In this document: piece after piece, positions 45,421-57,876 of the stretch | How the letters are laid out: every line of letters starts with the position of its first letter | Position numbering within the stretch: position 1 is the first letter of the stretch | NCBI RefSeq assembly: GCF_910592395.1 | Contig: NC_088315.1 | Location: 930,501-994,500, forward strand | Direction of reading: 5' to 3' | Origin: Lineus longissimus | Lineage: Eukaryota > Nemertea > Pilidiophora > Heteronemertea > Lineidae | Length of the DNA stretch: 64,000 nt | Translations under genes and position numbers: made by a program | Notes under the pieces: generated by a model | Database searches by the model: none | What the model was told of the DNA's origin: nothing | The model's input: only the letters and a program-made list of their open reading frames with translations

Positions 45421-48400
45421 CTGGAAAAAAATAAGATTATGAATGATACAAAATGATCACAAGAAATTGGAAACGATCAGCATATCAACATGCCGAGATA
45501 CACCAGGCCGCAATTTCTAAAAGGATAACGATAATTATTGACACAGATTAGTAAAATAAAACATGCACCACCATCTAGGCTACAGATTTCTTCTGAAATC
45601 GGCATGCTGCACTGGAGAGATACTGAGAACATTTACCTTAGTATGGCATTTACATTCTGTGACCAAAGTTAAAAAGAACGTCGGTAGCTCAACGTCAGGT
45701 CAGTATCGAATAATCCAACCGAATGAAGAGACTGTCCATTCCTGAAAAATAACATAAGACATATTTAGAATCATTTTGATACGTAATGGCAGCGCCTGTG
45801 CAATTCACACTTCAAAAGATATTTTTTATGGATCGCGGATCTTAATTTATCGTCCGCACACTGCTCTATACTGAAACAAAAATCGTGATCTTGGAAGTCG
45901 TCGATTGGATGTTCTAAAGATGTGCCATTGTCCTTGGTGGTACGCGAGGCTCATTTTCGGGTACATAGCATGGATTTAATGACAAAGCTATAGTGAGGAA
46001 GACTGATAAGTTTGCCGTTACTTTGCTGCTATTTGCTGAGAGTTGATTTTGCATATCAAATAGCATACAGATGCGATGCCAAACCTAACCGGCAGACCGT
46101 GGTGTGTGAAGACAGTCACACCACATTACGCGATCAAGCAACTCAGAGATGACAGCCGGCCAGTTACCGAGGCTTGCATTTCATATTACTCAATAAGTCT
46201 GGGGAGCTGTCGATCAGGCAATCAGCTTGTTGGCGCTACACTGTTAGTATTTTCAGCCAAGTTCATGACGCCTCCTAATAAATCACCAAACCACTTAATC
46301 AGGACACTCGTTTTAGAAATTCGTATCAAGCAACAAAGAAGCGACCCGCGCTTTCAGCTAAATAATTTCCCATGTTGTTCTTTGGGACAGCACGCAGGGC
46401 ACAGCTAGTGGTCAGGGAGTCAGAATAAACCGGTGAATCATCCCTCAATGTTTGAAAATACCAAACAGAATAGCGCTAATAAGCCATCGCGTTTCGAGAA
46501 TATTAATCGCCAATTTAAAAGCGTAGTCAGGATTTCTATTTCCCATTATAGGCCAATCGAGAGATTCGGACGCTGCGCGTGAATCCTTGCACAATAACCC
46601 ATCTCGAATGGCTACTGTACGTGCCGATATTACGTGGCTTTCGAATATCCAGACAATGTATTGTTACGTTCGATTGGTCTATTTATCTCTCCATTGCAGC
46701 TTCTTTGATTGACATCCAGCTTCTCGTCCGTACCATTCAATCAAGACCCAAGACACTAGTACATTGGTACATCTAAATGTGCAGTATGCTCAGCCTTCTT
46801 AGCTTGGGTTTGTCGATGGTTTAATTGACTGGTCCAGGTCATTAATTGGACGACTTGACTCATATTCCTAAGAGCGTTCTTTAGTGAAATGGACAATGGT
46901 ACATCGTTTTCCCAAGAGCAATGTGTAGTTTTAATTGATTTTGTGTAATAGCAATTGACCGCTGTGGTCCGATTATAAACAAGACCAATAACTTTTGTCA
47001 TTTTATCAATATTTTTGTTATAATAGGATAATAGGCTGGAGTAATTATGAAGAAGTCTCTCGCTGTTTTTTCAAGAATTTGCCAGAAGTGCACTTTAAGA
47101 CTTCCCCCTCCGCAGACGTCAGCAGCTTAATTCGAAAAAAACAACACATCGATCCCTGAAGTTGACTTAAACCCCTGAGGACTTTATGGGAACATTTCGA
47201 GAGACGTAGTTTGCACTTTGTCCGAATGTCAAATCATAATCCACATAGAGTCATCAGGTAACATGAGAAGTCAAAGAAACTACACATTCGCACGACCATA
47301 TTTCCGACTACACTTCCTATACATCTACTTTAATTCACCGAAGTCAAAAGCAATCCGGCAGCAGGTGTCTCATCGTTGTGTTTGACAGTAAATGACTTCC
47401 CGCCTAATATGTAAATCGAAAAAAAACAAAGACTGTGAACCCGAGGTCATTTGAACGGCACCCAGAGTGTGATTGCAATTACTGTGAACATCATGGCACA
47501 CGGATGAACATGAAGACTTCACACCCTACATTATACTGCAACGTGATGGTGTCGTCCATGGTGCACTCTACTCGTTTTTGAAGATAGGAGGCAACAGTCA
47601 TGTGCGGGGTACCGAGGTTTCAGGCATGTCAGATAAGTCTAAAAAGACATAGAACAAGCATGGTGCTTCCCAGTCCAAATTTAGTCAGCATTGGGTATAT
47701 TTTCTAAAGTAATCAAGCACCGACACTTTTTCATATTTCTTCACGTTTCTCTCGGCACATCTGGACATCAAGAACATGCCAACACATCGACACCGGTGAA
47801 ATCCGCCCAACAATCAATCGAGTCCATAAGAAACAAGCACACACGCCTTCAGATAGCCCAGTGGTCATTTCCTCAACGCCGAGTCATTTCCCTCCAATCC
47901 CGCGAGACATTCGAAGAGATGGTCATTCGCTTAAGTGCAAAGTGACATCATAAAACAATAAATTGCGCAGGAACCATGAGACCCAGGGGATGCTTTAGCG
48001 CAATAATGCCCCATTCTTGGATTCTGCAAATAATGAACTAATTGATCAGTTTGTTGGTATATAAGAGTGATTTATTGCAGCCATTGCTTAAGACGGCTTT
48101 CGGATGCTTCAAATATTCTGAAGGATTCGTGCAGTGCTGATTCCTTTCAGCAATTACGAGGTTGAGCGCTCGCTTGACGAGACATCATCCAGGACCGGCA
48201 CCCGGTTTCTTTACAATGCACGCCCTCTGTACGATTTTCTTCAAACTAGTCCACTGGACCCCAATTGCGTGGTTGCATCCTCGCAAATATCGATTTGTTT
48301 TGACATGTTCAGCATCATTTCAGCTGCAGTAGGAGTCAAATTTCCAATCTAGTCATGCGAACAAGTCTTTGTCGCGTCTGTCAATTCTAGGCCAGTCAAT

Positions 48401-48508
48401 TCTAACATATGAACACCGACTGAACAAATGCCGAAGTGCAAACTCGGTCATCGAGAATATAAAGATGAAATCTGCTGCAGTTATGCTCATGTTTACTGCA
48501 TGGGTATA
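45421..48508. other. No called gene; one 110-codon ATG frame
   Basis: An ATG at 46076 opens 110 codons to 46408 (MPNLTGRPWCVKTV at the start). It is the longest ATG-initiated plus-strand frame here after the 112-codon one at 14.5 kb. It has no signal peptide, no splice signals and ordinary third-position composition, so I leave it uncalled. The rest is unique sequence. Confidence 0.4.
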
Positions 48509-48756
48509 ATGCATCTTTCATAAACAGTCAATTAGCTTACTGGTAACTTAATTAGGATATTAAGATATCCCTTCTCTCTCAGTATGAGAAGATTATAGTG
48601 ATAAAGGACTCTCAAAACATGTTGCAGCAATGTTCACAGTCATCAAGTGCATGCACGCAATGCATCTTCATACAGTTAATCAACTTACTGGTAACCTAAT
48701 TAGGATATTAACAAATTTTTTTCTCCATCAGAGTGAGAAGATATAACCACGAAGTG
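48509..48756. repeat. Tandem duplication of about 151 bp with conserved TTACTGGTAAC and TAATTAGGATATTA
   Basis: ATGCATCTTTC at 48509 recurs as ATGCATCTTC at 48660. After it both copies carry CTTACTGGTAAC, then CTAATTAGG or TTAATTAGG, then ATATTAA, a diverged stretch, and GTGAGAAGAT or ATGAGAAGAT. The best kept block, about 30 bp, includes a TAATTA homeodomain-type core. The rest is looser. Confidence 0.7.
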
Positions 48757-49037
48757 TTCAACCAATGCAGTTTCTTTGATGCAATTAGTACAAGACACAG
48801 ACAGCAAGCAAAGACATCTCCGAAGGACCAAGCGACTACCGAAGAGGCAACACTCGCGTTCACAAGTGCATGCTCCTTTAAATGACTTTTACAATCGTGA
48901 TCTTACAGAAGATAATAAAGGTCAGAATCACTCTCCACATGATTCAATAATCGCATGTGTTGCCTATCCTTGCATACTGTACCAAACTTGCTATCAAAGC
49001 CATTTAAGGTGTTAAATTCAATTAACATGTAAGTGCA

Positions 49038-49412
49038 TTACCGATGTTGAGAAGACTTTGAATTAAATCTATCGTCATGCCGAAAGCTTACATCTTCCGA
49101 ATGCCTTTTGAAATAGATGCGGGAAGGTGTGTCACCATCACTATGCCACATGTGTGTCTGAGAATCAAGAGGTGCTATTCTGTTCTTTTCGTTTAGGTCT
49201 AGCAATCTGTCAGAGTTTTCTGTACCAGTGGTATGGAAACTGGCGAACCAGTGGTCATGCAGAGGGTCTAGCATACTCCTGTCAGCAGCCTGTCTTCTAA
49301 CCGTTGACGAACGCAACAGTTCTCTCACCATGAAATAAAAACCACGCAGCGTAAATTGCAAACGACTTTGAATCAGCACTTGGGTAATTAAAGCATTTCT
49401 AATGTTCATCAA
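49038..49412 (-). CDS. Candidate exon, 124 codons, hydrophilic, product unknown
   Basis: The frame begins with two ATGs at 49412, after a possible acceptor CTGTATCCTTG context, and ends at TAA 49038-49040. That TAA is part of CATCG/GTAATG, a possible donor. The peptide begins MMNIRNALITQVLIQSRLQF and becomes strongly hydrophilic, rich in His, Asp, Arg and Ser (for example LDPLHDHWFASFHTTGTEN). It contains dibasic sites VRRQ and FKRH. These could fit a secreted precursor, but there is no good signal peptide. Length is within chance expectation and codon use is only mildly supportive. Confidence 0.2.
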   Translation of the reverse strand: MMNIRNALITQVLIQSRLQFTLRGFYFMVRELLRSSTVRRQAADRSMLDPLHDHWFASFHTTGTENSDRLLDLNEKNRIAPLDSQTHMWHSDGDTPSRIYFKRHSEDVSFRHDDRFNSKSSQHR

Positions 49413-52400
49413 GGATACAGCACAGGGCCATTAAGGCAGTCATATCCGTCAAGCGGGACACTTGTAGCGGTGGTTTTTCACTGCGATAAACTAACCACCC
49501 TTGCGTGGCGCCGGAAAGCGATGCTGAGTCATTGCACTGATGGGGTATAGATCAATAAGCAATTTTAAATGTCTTTCAGAAAGTTTCAATCTTGGCCTTT
49601 CAACTTTATAATGAATCCATAGTGCTCAGCTGCATTGACGGTGACGACAACCTGATCTACTTCTACTGTTTTTCTGACTTAAGCTGACGTAAAGACTCTA
49701 GACACAGCCAAAAACCACCGAGTGAGAAAAAACCTATCTAAGCTAACATTGTATATATCTTCTCTGGTGAGAAGCTCGAATTCTGGTGAACTTGTGTCGG
49801 CAGACTACAGTCAGCCGTCCGATAATCAACGTCGTCTTAATCAAATGTGACATATAGTTCAATCTCGCCTGCTCAAAGAAAAACAGCTCTTCGAAATGGT
49901 TGCCATTGTCCCAAGCCTCTGTTGACGAAAAGCACCTTCATCAACGCGACCGAACTGATACGGGGTCTAATGAGAAAAAGACCATTTTGAAGCTGAATCG
50001 CTACGTGTTTTACATAACAAACTTCTTCAATGCATATATCAAGGCGAGTAATGACAATCCCATTGTCAGCAAGTTTTTTTCTTCAATTCAATCTTCTCAC
50101 TTGTAGCGTTGGGGAATTCTACAAATAATGGAAATCGACAGGATTCGTCGATTGTGGTGGATCTTTTTAATTTTGCTAAGTTCGGGAAAAAAAGTATAAA
50201 CTTGAAAGTGGTCCATTACGCTGGGGATTGTTACTTTAATGGAAGCGGGTCCAAATTACAGTCTTCATTAGTGTGAATACGTTGATGAGTGCTGCTCCTA
50301 CATGCTGGATTAAAGTTGTGTTTTATGACCCTTTGTCAAGCTTATTCAGACATGATGTGCGTGGCCTTGAGACGGCCGGGGAGTAATGGGAATGGGCGGT
50401 CTGGTAGCACAGGACTCGAGACATAGGTCTGTTCGGTAATCTGCACTTCTCTGAAACAGTGCACTAAAAACGAGGCAAATGCAGAGCACCTTTGAAAAAT
50501 AGTGAAAGGTTACTGAAGCAGAGCCATATGCAAATTGAATCTGTAAGCTCACGGTCAATGGAAAGGTCGGATGCAACCGGATTTGGCTCCTCTAATTAGT
50601 CCAAAGATGTGACTTACAATGTGACTATCTGGGATCAAAATCAAAACCCTCCAAATAGGTCAACTGGATAGGGGCTGTTAATAACTGGCGACGGAAGCCA
50701 CACAACGTCATGGATAGTGGTTCGTTCTGTGAGATGCACCACAAACACAGCGGCAATAGCCACTACATCAATTGGCCAGTAAATCTTGAATCATTTCCCG
50801 TTTAAATACGCCATTTAGCAATAATTTACTCGTCCTCGCCACCTTAAATAATTCAGGAGTTAATCTCTCGTCTTGGTAACTGTCTCACGCACGCTCTAAG
50901 CAACCTCAAGCCATCGGAAGCATTTTGGAGGTTTAACAATAGCTTCAGTTAAAGCAATAAAACAATTGATTGCTCTCTTGTGGGCTCTCGACTTCTATCT
51001 GCTATACCATTAGGCGCTTACTGGAATAGACCAGGGACGTGCTCAGGAATGAGATCTGTGTTTTCTATGGAGAATACTTCCGTACGAGGAAGGCACTGCT
51101 TTGTTTCAGCCTTCTATCACTTCTTTGTGTCTTAAGCTTGAAAGATCAGCATTTGTTGGGTTGGTTAGATTCGTTGATATCAAAGCACAACATGGTGCCA
51201 GAGCTTTTGCTTTTTTTAATGAGTAACTGCCAGAATGATAATATGAAAAAGTTGCAACTTTTCGGTGGACACTCGATCAATTAACATTCGGACTTCACAA
51301 GAGACAATCATGTTGAGGTTTTTACCAATCTACAGGTATCCGACCGTTTAACGAACTGTAAGCAGTTTTTATCCTGCATGTATTGTCAAAGTGCAGGAAA
51401 AAACGGATTCAATCATGGATTCAATCAAGACATAATTAAATTTTCTCGGTCTTTTATTGTTTGTCGGAATCGTTGCTTTCCTTGTCTCGGGTCAGGATGT
51501 CAGTCAGATATCAAGGTAACACTGATAATGAGATTGTCCTATAGAGTCAAAAGCTGCCTTCTAGGGCAAAGGAAACTACTGTCCATGGTTGGTCAATATC
51601 AAAAGAGTCCTGTTTCAAGTTTTCACTGCAAGAATGTTTGATGGCAATCTTTTGATCGACGAAACCCAAGAACTTTCGTACAAATTGATATTTGATGGAA
51701 ATAAGCAACACCTTTCTAGGTAATACCATACACGATGATTTCGCCAAGAATACTAGTAATTCTACTCTGCGCCGGTGATCAACCACAGGTTATGTCTTCA
51801 ACACGCAAGCTACCGACACGCTGCCGATACATGTCGGTACTAGTGGATCACCACGTAACAGCTTATTCAGAATCAACTGCAAATATCAAATGTCCTTGAC
51901 CGGAGAGACTCTTCTCCATGTCATCTGTGTCAACATTATTCAGGTACAAGAAAGAAAATATCAACGGTAAATATTGATGTATCGCCTTTATGGAGATAAG
52001 CCAATACTTCATACGTGGATAATTCTGTTCCTGAAGGCTTACATTAAGACCTCCGATGCAAAATTTCATTTTTATATGATCGTAGATTATAAGAAAAACC
52101 GATACTGAACATTCTTTAGTCCAAATACAAATGCAGAGCAGAGATCAGAAGTGATGAATGAAATATAAAAGATAGCCAGTGATCTCTCATCATAGGGTCT
52201 ATTGAAAGAGAAGATAACGGTTATCCGTGAAATCAGATTTGGAGATGATGACCTGGCTTACTAGCAGTCCTTACACGTCTATGATGACTACATCCAAGTC
52301 TGCGTTCTGATCTTGGAGTAGCAGGTCCACAGGGACTAAAATGGCAGCCGGTGACATTGATAACTAAAAAGCAAGCATATCATTGTTCTTGTGATCAGAT

Positions 52401-54246
52401 TCAACTAATTCAGTTCAACTTCAATCTCTGGTTCTGCAACGCTGTTACAGTTAGTTGAAATATCTTAAAACTGTTACCACCACCTTTTGAAAGGAACGAA
52501 CTGAGGCTACCGATATATTATTCATTTTTCGATTATGCTGTTGTTCTCTTTAAACAGCCCACGAGGTATCCAACAGAGTGTTATTATCCTGCTACTGATC
52601 CGTGTAATGGCAAATTGCTAAGCCTGCGGGTTCCGCTGTGAAACTTGGCTTCATTGAGGTTGTATTGCAATCGTGGGTGAAAATAAGAAATCATGAGCAG
52701 CTTGACTAAAGTGAGGAAGGCGGGCCAGAATATCATCCAGTGTGAATACTCCTCCAGTATCAACGAACCACCCAAAATAGTCTTTAAAAGAAACTCCCCT
52801 GGCATAGATCAGACGTACACGCACTGCTCATTCGTTCATTTACCCCAACCCCCAAATCACCTAGCCCAACCCGATGTAATGTAACACTGTTCCTTTGCTC
52901 TCCCCATCTCTAATGCGATATAGTATTGTCTCAGCGGACATTAAGTCCCATTCACCATTGTAGAAGAGATAGTCTGAACTACATATTTTGATTATATTAC
53001 CCCATTTTCCATGGGGAATTGTCAGAAGCGACGGCTATTATTTACTCTCCCGGTTCTAGTGCACCTGCGTCTACTCCGCGTTGGTTTGTCTCAAATCCTA
53101 TCGCGATCTTGTTGGTTCCTTCATGATGTTATTGGCCTTTAAACCAGTATTAGCATGTCATGATAGCTGTATTAAACGGATTGGTAGGGGTCTTAGGCAT
53201 GGCGGAGATGGACGTGGTTTGTACTCTTAAGGACGCAGAGCAGCTGGCACTAAAATCAAAGCAACATAGAGACTAGGCAAGGCGGGATGAAAAGGAACTT
53301 GTATTACCTGGATAAATATCAAAGGAACTAATCATCACAATATGATGCCAATTGTGAAACTTTACATTATCACTTGAACGGCGTGTACAAGAGTGAACAG
53401 TGGCCATCACAAGCTGCCTGGTTCTCACCAATTACGTGAAAGGGAACTTTTCTTTGCTTTTTTGGCGACAATGATGCCGGTACGATTAGAGGGAAACTCC
53501 AGCATAAAAACCATTTTGTTCATCACCGTAAAAAAAGTTTTTCGAACGGAAACAAAACACGACTTCTCTACATGTCTAAGAACCACTCTATCAATGCATG
53601 ATATACAAGACGGCAATGCAGCCTCGCATGGGACCCAATATGATTGATCATTGTGTCTTCTTTGAAGCTATAATGTACAGCTATGTTTTAAAGCTTCCCC
53701 ATTTCATTCTGGGGAAAGAGCCACCTTTTTACACATACATCGCTTCTCTAGGGCCCCTTACCGCATGCTCTCAGACAGTCTATTTGTTATCTAGCAACCA
53801 ATATGGCTTTCAATTCTCTCTCTTTAATCCCCAGTTGATGATGAGGCTGCATGGATAAGTAACAAAGAGGGTCGCTTCAGGCTTGTTCAAAACAAGTGTT
53901 CCGGCACAGTGACGGTAGCTCGGTATCATTTGTTTGATTTCCGAGAAGGGTTCCGTTTGACATTGTTCTACGCTAACAGTACACTAGGACCCATTTGAAT
54001 CAAAGGAACTGATTTTCTAGCCACACTTGAGAAATTCACTGTCTTTGGCCATTCTCTGATGGCAACCATGACAAAGTGAATGTATAGTATCATCCTTGAA
54101 CTCTCCTGGGCTAAGTATTTATACATATCACCTCGAGCTACATGTACACACAAACATGTTGCTATATCGTCAACGGTTACTCCATTGTAACTGAACTTGT
54201 CCCATATCTAAAAAAGGACCTCATTGCATTCCAGTAAACAGGAAGG
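49413..54246. other. Nearly five kilobases with no supported gene
   Basis: Unique sequence. Small features only: a direct 12-bp duplication GGATTCAATCA near 51404, and an 8-bp-armed hairpin TACCGACA/TGTCGGTA near 51811-51839. Open frames up to 87 codons are within chance. Confidence 0.45.
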
Positions 54247-54840
54247 ATGTTCAGGTTTGAATCTCCAGGGAGTATTTTCTCCAATGAAAAGACAAGAAGA
54301 ATCCTCCGTAAAGTGAACTACAAAGCCTGTTATCTATTTTCGCCGATAGCTACGACTCTCTCAAGAGGGCCCGACAATGGATTACTCCAATCTAAAACAT
54401 CTTTCGCTCTTGGAGAAAGCAGTTCAGACAATTCTGCTAATGGTAAACCCTGGGCTGAATGGGAGACAGTTCGTGAATGTTTTCATCGGGAATAGATGGT
54501 GACGTTTTCTTGAGTAGGCTTTATTTGCTCATTTCTTGCTTCTTTCACTTAGACTAATAGCAACAAGCCGAGGGCAGCCTTGGGAAACGTCCTTCTTTCT
54601 CTAACCAACATTGCAACAAGTGACAGTTACTTTTGCTTTGACTTATAATGGCATTGTATATCCGAGGACTGAGTATTTTACCAAATAGGGGAACTCTTAT
54701 CATAACTCCAGGCTAAATGGGAGACATGCACATTGACCGATTTTTTCATTGAGTGGTGTTTGCGATGTTTATTCTTGATATTTTTTGTTACTCGCTTGTT
54801 TCTTTCTTTTCTTCAGATCGATAGGTAGAAACCGACAGAA
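54247..54840 (+). repeat. Diverged duplication of about 258 bp that includes two acceptor-like sites
   Basis: GGCTGAATGGGAGACA (54453) aligns with GGCTAAATGGGAGACA (54711). Further on, TTGCTTCTTTCACTTAG (about 54550) aligns with TTGTTTCTTTCTTTTCTTCAG (about 54816), each followed by a similar A-rich segment with AATAG or GATAG and CCGA. Both pyrimidine tracts end in AG as splice acceptors would. The first copy overlaps the end of an 82-codon ATG frame (54247-54495, ending PWAEWETVRECFHRE). The second has a stop in the corresponding place. Duplicated exons, or just an old repeat, would look like this. Confidence 0.45.
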
Positions 54841-57621
54841 TACGACGAACTTCGTATGTAAAATTCCAAGCAGCATAATATGTATGGTCCAATGAAGGAG
54901 AAATAATCAAATCTTCTCGATTTTTGGCATCTTTTGTTATCTTTTGCATGTTTTCAGAAACAGTATTGAGATGTCACGGAGATGCATCTCGGAGTACATC
55001 TAAGACAACCTTCCTAAGGAGATTATCTATTCTCTCAAAAATGGACTGACTCCAGGACAATCTCCAAGCTTGGTGTGCAAAAAACTAGTATCCCCACATT
55101 GCATCTCAGAAACCATTCCTTTGAAGACTGCTTGCATGTATGTCACTTGACACATCTCGGATGGCATGTTCATCCATTATCTTATGCTGGAGGATCATCC
55201 GGAGGATCTATTTTAGACATAATCAATTTCTGCCTGGATTAGCAATAGAGCTTTGAGATCAATGTTCCCACTACAAGCCAGCGGCGAAAAACAGCAGTAA
55301 AAACCGCCTGTTGCCGGATGAGATTCTCGAAGGATTTATTTGAGATGAGAGGGTATAGATGATGGTGCATTTAGCATCGACACAGAGGAAACTGAGCCGA
55401 CAGGTTTGCAAGGAATTACAATGGAATTAGGCACTTAGTAAGGTGCTGTCGTCAAATATGAAATGTCATCTAAGCCCAAGTATAAGTTATTATTTCGCCT
55501 TTAAGGCTTTGTCGTTCATAGTATTTGTTTTTAGTTGAAACGTCAACTATATACTGACTATCGGGCCAAGGAACGGAGGTAGTTACAAAATATTGGAGAG
55601 ATCTTCATCTATCGCATCGTTCGACTTTTTCATCGCATTTCAACTGACAAGGGATGGTTTTATTTTAAGGCGGCCATGAAATAGATTGAAACTAACATCT
55701 CTTGCAACACGGTGGGTCACTTTGATGGGTTAGGAAAGGTAGAAGGTACCCGAGTACACCCTAGCGACATAGGAGAAGGTTTCGCTCTACCGTCGCTATT
55801 AATTGCAACGATTCCCATGTAAAGTTAAAGGTCGCACAGGATAATGGCATTACCTTTTTCGAATGAGCTAAGCTGGTTGAGGATCAACGCCGTTTCAAGT
55901 TACTAATGTGTTATATGTAACGTGTATCAATATGACTACTTTGAGTATTAAGAAATCCATCAAATGCAAGATAAGTCTATCAACACAATCGCAACTCATT
56001 CCTTCGTCATGCTCCATTTTAGATACGTACATGTCGTATGCTGCTTCGAAGTGCGGCTTGTGAGATTATTTAATTTAATAGGGTTACAGAGCCCACATTA
56101 GAAGAATTGCCTTGTGAACAGAGAGCATGAGTAACATGGTTCAAGAACTAGTCGGGTACAGAGACTTCAGCAGTTTGTATGGGAAAAAGCATCAACTGAG
56201 GCATTTGATTCATCTCCCAGCTCAACGTACACTACCACTAACCCTAACCCTTTCATAAGTTCAAAATTTCGAAAAATGTTCAGAGTCTTGATAAAGGCAG
56301 ACAGCGTTGATTTGCGACATATACACGTATGCATCGTTTAGAGCTGACAAGACTCATCCTCAGTATTCCACCCACGTTTTAATACCATTAAGAATACAAA
56401 TTGCTTCTGGCAGAGGATGCCGACTTTGTTTCAAGAAATACATTTCGCGTACATTACAATGAAAAATTGCATGGCAGACACACATACATGAGACTATATT
56501 TGAACATACTAAGATACTTCTCAGTCCAAAAGTCTGTCACATATTTAAGACCAGATTCGTGTCATTCTTATAGGTCCACACAACTTTGCTGATTTCATGA
56601 TAACTGGGAGAAAGAACGTAAGCACGTCCTCCGAAGCTTTCATCGAATACATGGTGTCACCACTGCATGGTGAGGGTTAAAGATACACTCTCGTTGCTGT
56701 TCCATATACCGATGTGTGGAGTTTCATCAAAAATACACGTCAATGCTTTAACAGGGTTCCGAAACTAACATCACAAGTAAGGGATTAAAAAGCGTTATTA
56801 GCCCCACGCGCCGTCATCTTCACCATGTTCAGCGAGTCACGTCACGTGCTCTTACACCTCCTTCTGCTCCAAGTGTGAACTTTCATCAAAAATGGCGTCA
56901 ACAGGTTGCAGAGGTATTGATCTCATGAATAGCCGGCTCGTTACTGGTAGTGATGTTGGGAGCGTTTGAAGGCGCTACACTTGACTATGGTCAACTTGTA
57001 ATTAGCTGAGAGGAACCTTATTATAGCACGCAAGTGTAAGGAATGTCTATTTTCGTTAAAGACGGGCTTTCGAGACTGGCTGTTGAACTCCCATACAAAA
57101 CGATTCGACGATTCGGCTACCCAGCGTATGAAATGTGAAGAAACTATCCAAAATTGAAGTAACATTTAGAAAACAGTCATTTTTCTAAGAACTGTCAATG
57201 GTATAAGGAGTTCTCAAGTTCTGTGATGAAGAGTCTTACGTTCTGGAAGCGATCGTCACAAATGCTCGCATAGTTCTAACGATGCCGCCTTTAAAATGTG
57301 AGCAATATCACATACTTTCTCCAAACTCACAGTAACATCATTCATTCATCGATCTCATACCATTAACATATTAAGAGCAGATAATAAAGAACATCATCTT
57401 CTCACTCCACATCAACTATCCTACTCTTGCTCTTAACGAAGAGATAGCTTTACTAATCACTATAATTTTTCATGCGACTTGAGCAAATTAAGACCCCGGA
57501 TTCTCAACAGAGGGACGGATTAACTGCGAGATGGTGATGGTTTGTCTTTAAGCGGAAATGCATCACAAGGTTTTTGCTCATATATTTTTAAACACATGAA
57601 CGCATGAAAGGAGAAAGGTAG
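54841..57621. other. No supported gene
   Basis: Unique sequence with a few-unit CCTAACCCTAACCC near 56234, too short to be telomeric. An ATGGCG context at 56893 follows CpG and CACGTG-containing sequence but opens only 25 codons. Confidence 0.45.
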
Positions 57622-57876
57622 GCTAAGGGCAAAGGAAACGGGGAGCGCCATGAAAACGCCCACGATTTACAAAATGCTGACTTATCTTTTAGGGAAATGT
57701 CGAAAAAAGCCGTCAATGGCGTTCTCGAAAACAACTCGAAAGAATTTGAGAAACCGTTTATTCAGCCAGAAAGGTGTCTTACTAGTGACCAGTTTATCAC
57801 AGGTTGGTATTTTTGTGGAAGGATTGATGTGGCTTACCACCAGTATCAAATAACAGATTCCATGTGTGTGGTTTAA
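57622..57876 (+). CDS. Candidate terminal exon, 84 codons, product unknown
   Basis: AAAGGTAG at 57614-57621 could be an acceptor, and its TAG is the in-frame upstream stop. From there a frame stays open to TAA at 57874-57876. An internal ATG at 57697 gives a 59-residue protein; a better acceptor, GACTTATCTTTTAG (ending 57691), lies just before it. The segment reads ENNSKEFEKPFIQPERCLTS and then DQFITGWYFCGRIDVAYHQY. It is polar, acidic-basic balanced, with aromatic residues grouped toward the end. The overlapping frames on both strands (67 and 97 codons) compete with it. Family unknown. Confidence 0.25.
   Translation, partial: AKGKGNGERHENAHDLQNADLSFREMSKKAVNGVLENNSKEFEKPFIQPERCLTSDQFITGWYFCGRIDVAYHQYQITDSMCVV

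Noticed and set aside
56230-56260. CCTAACCCTAACCC run resembling telomeric repeat
   Set aside because: Only about two units, in unique sequence.
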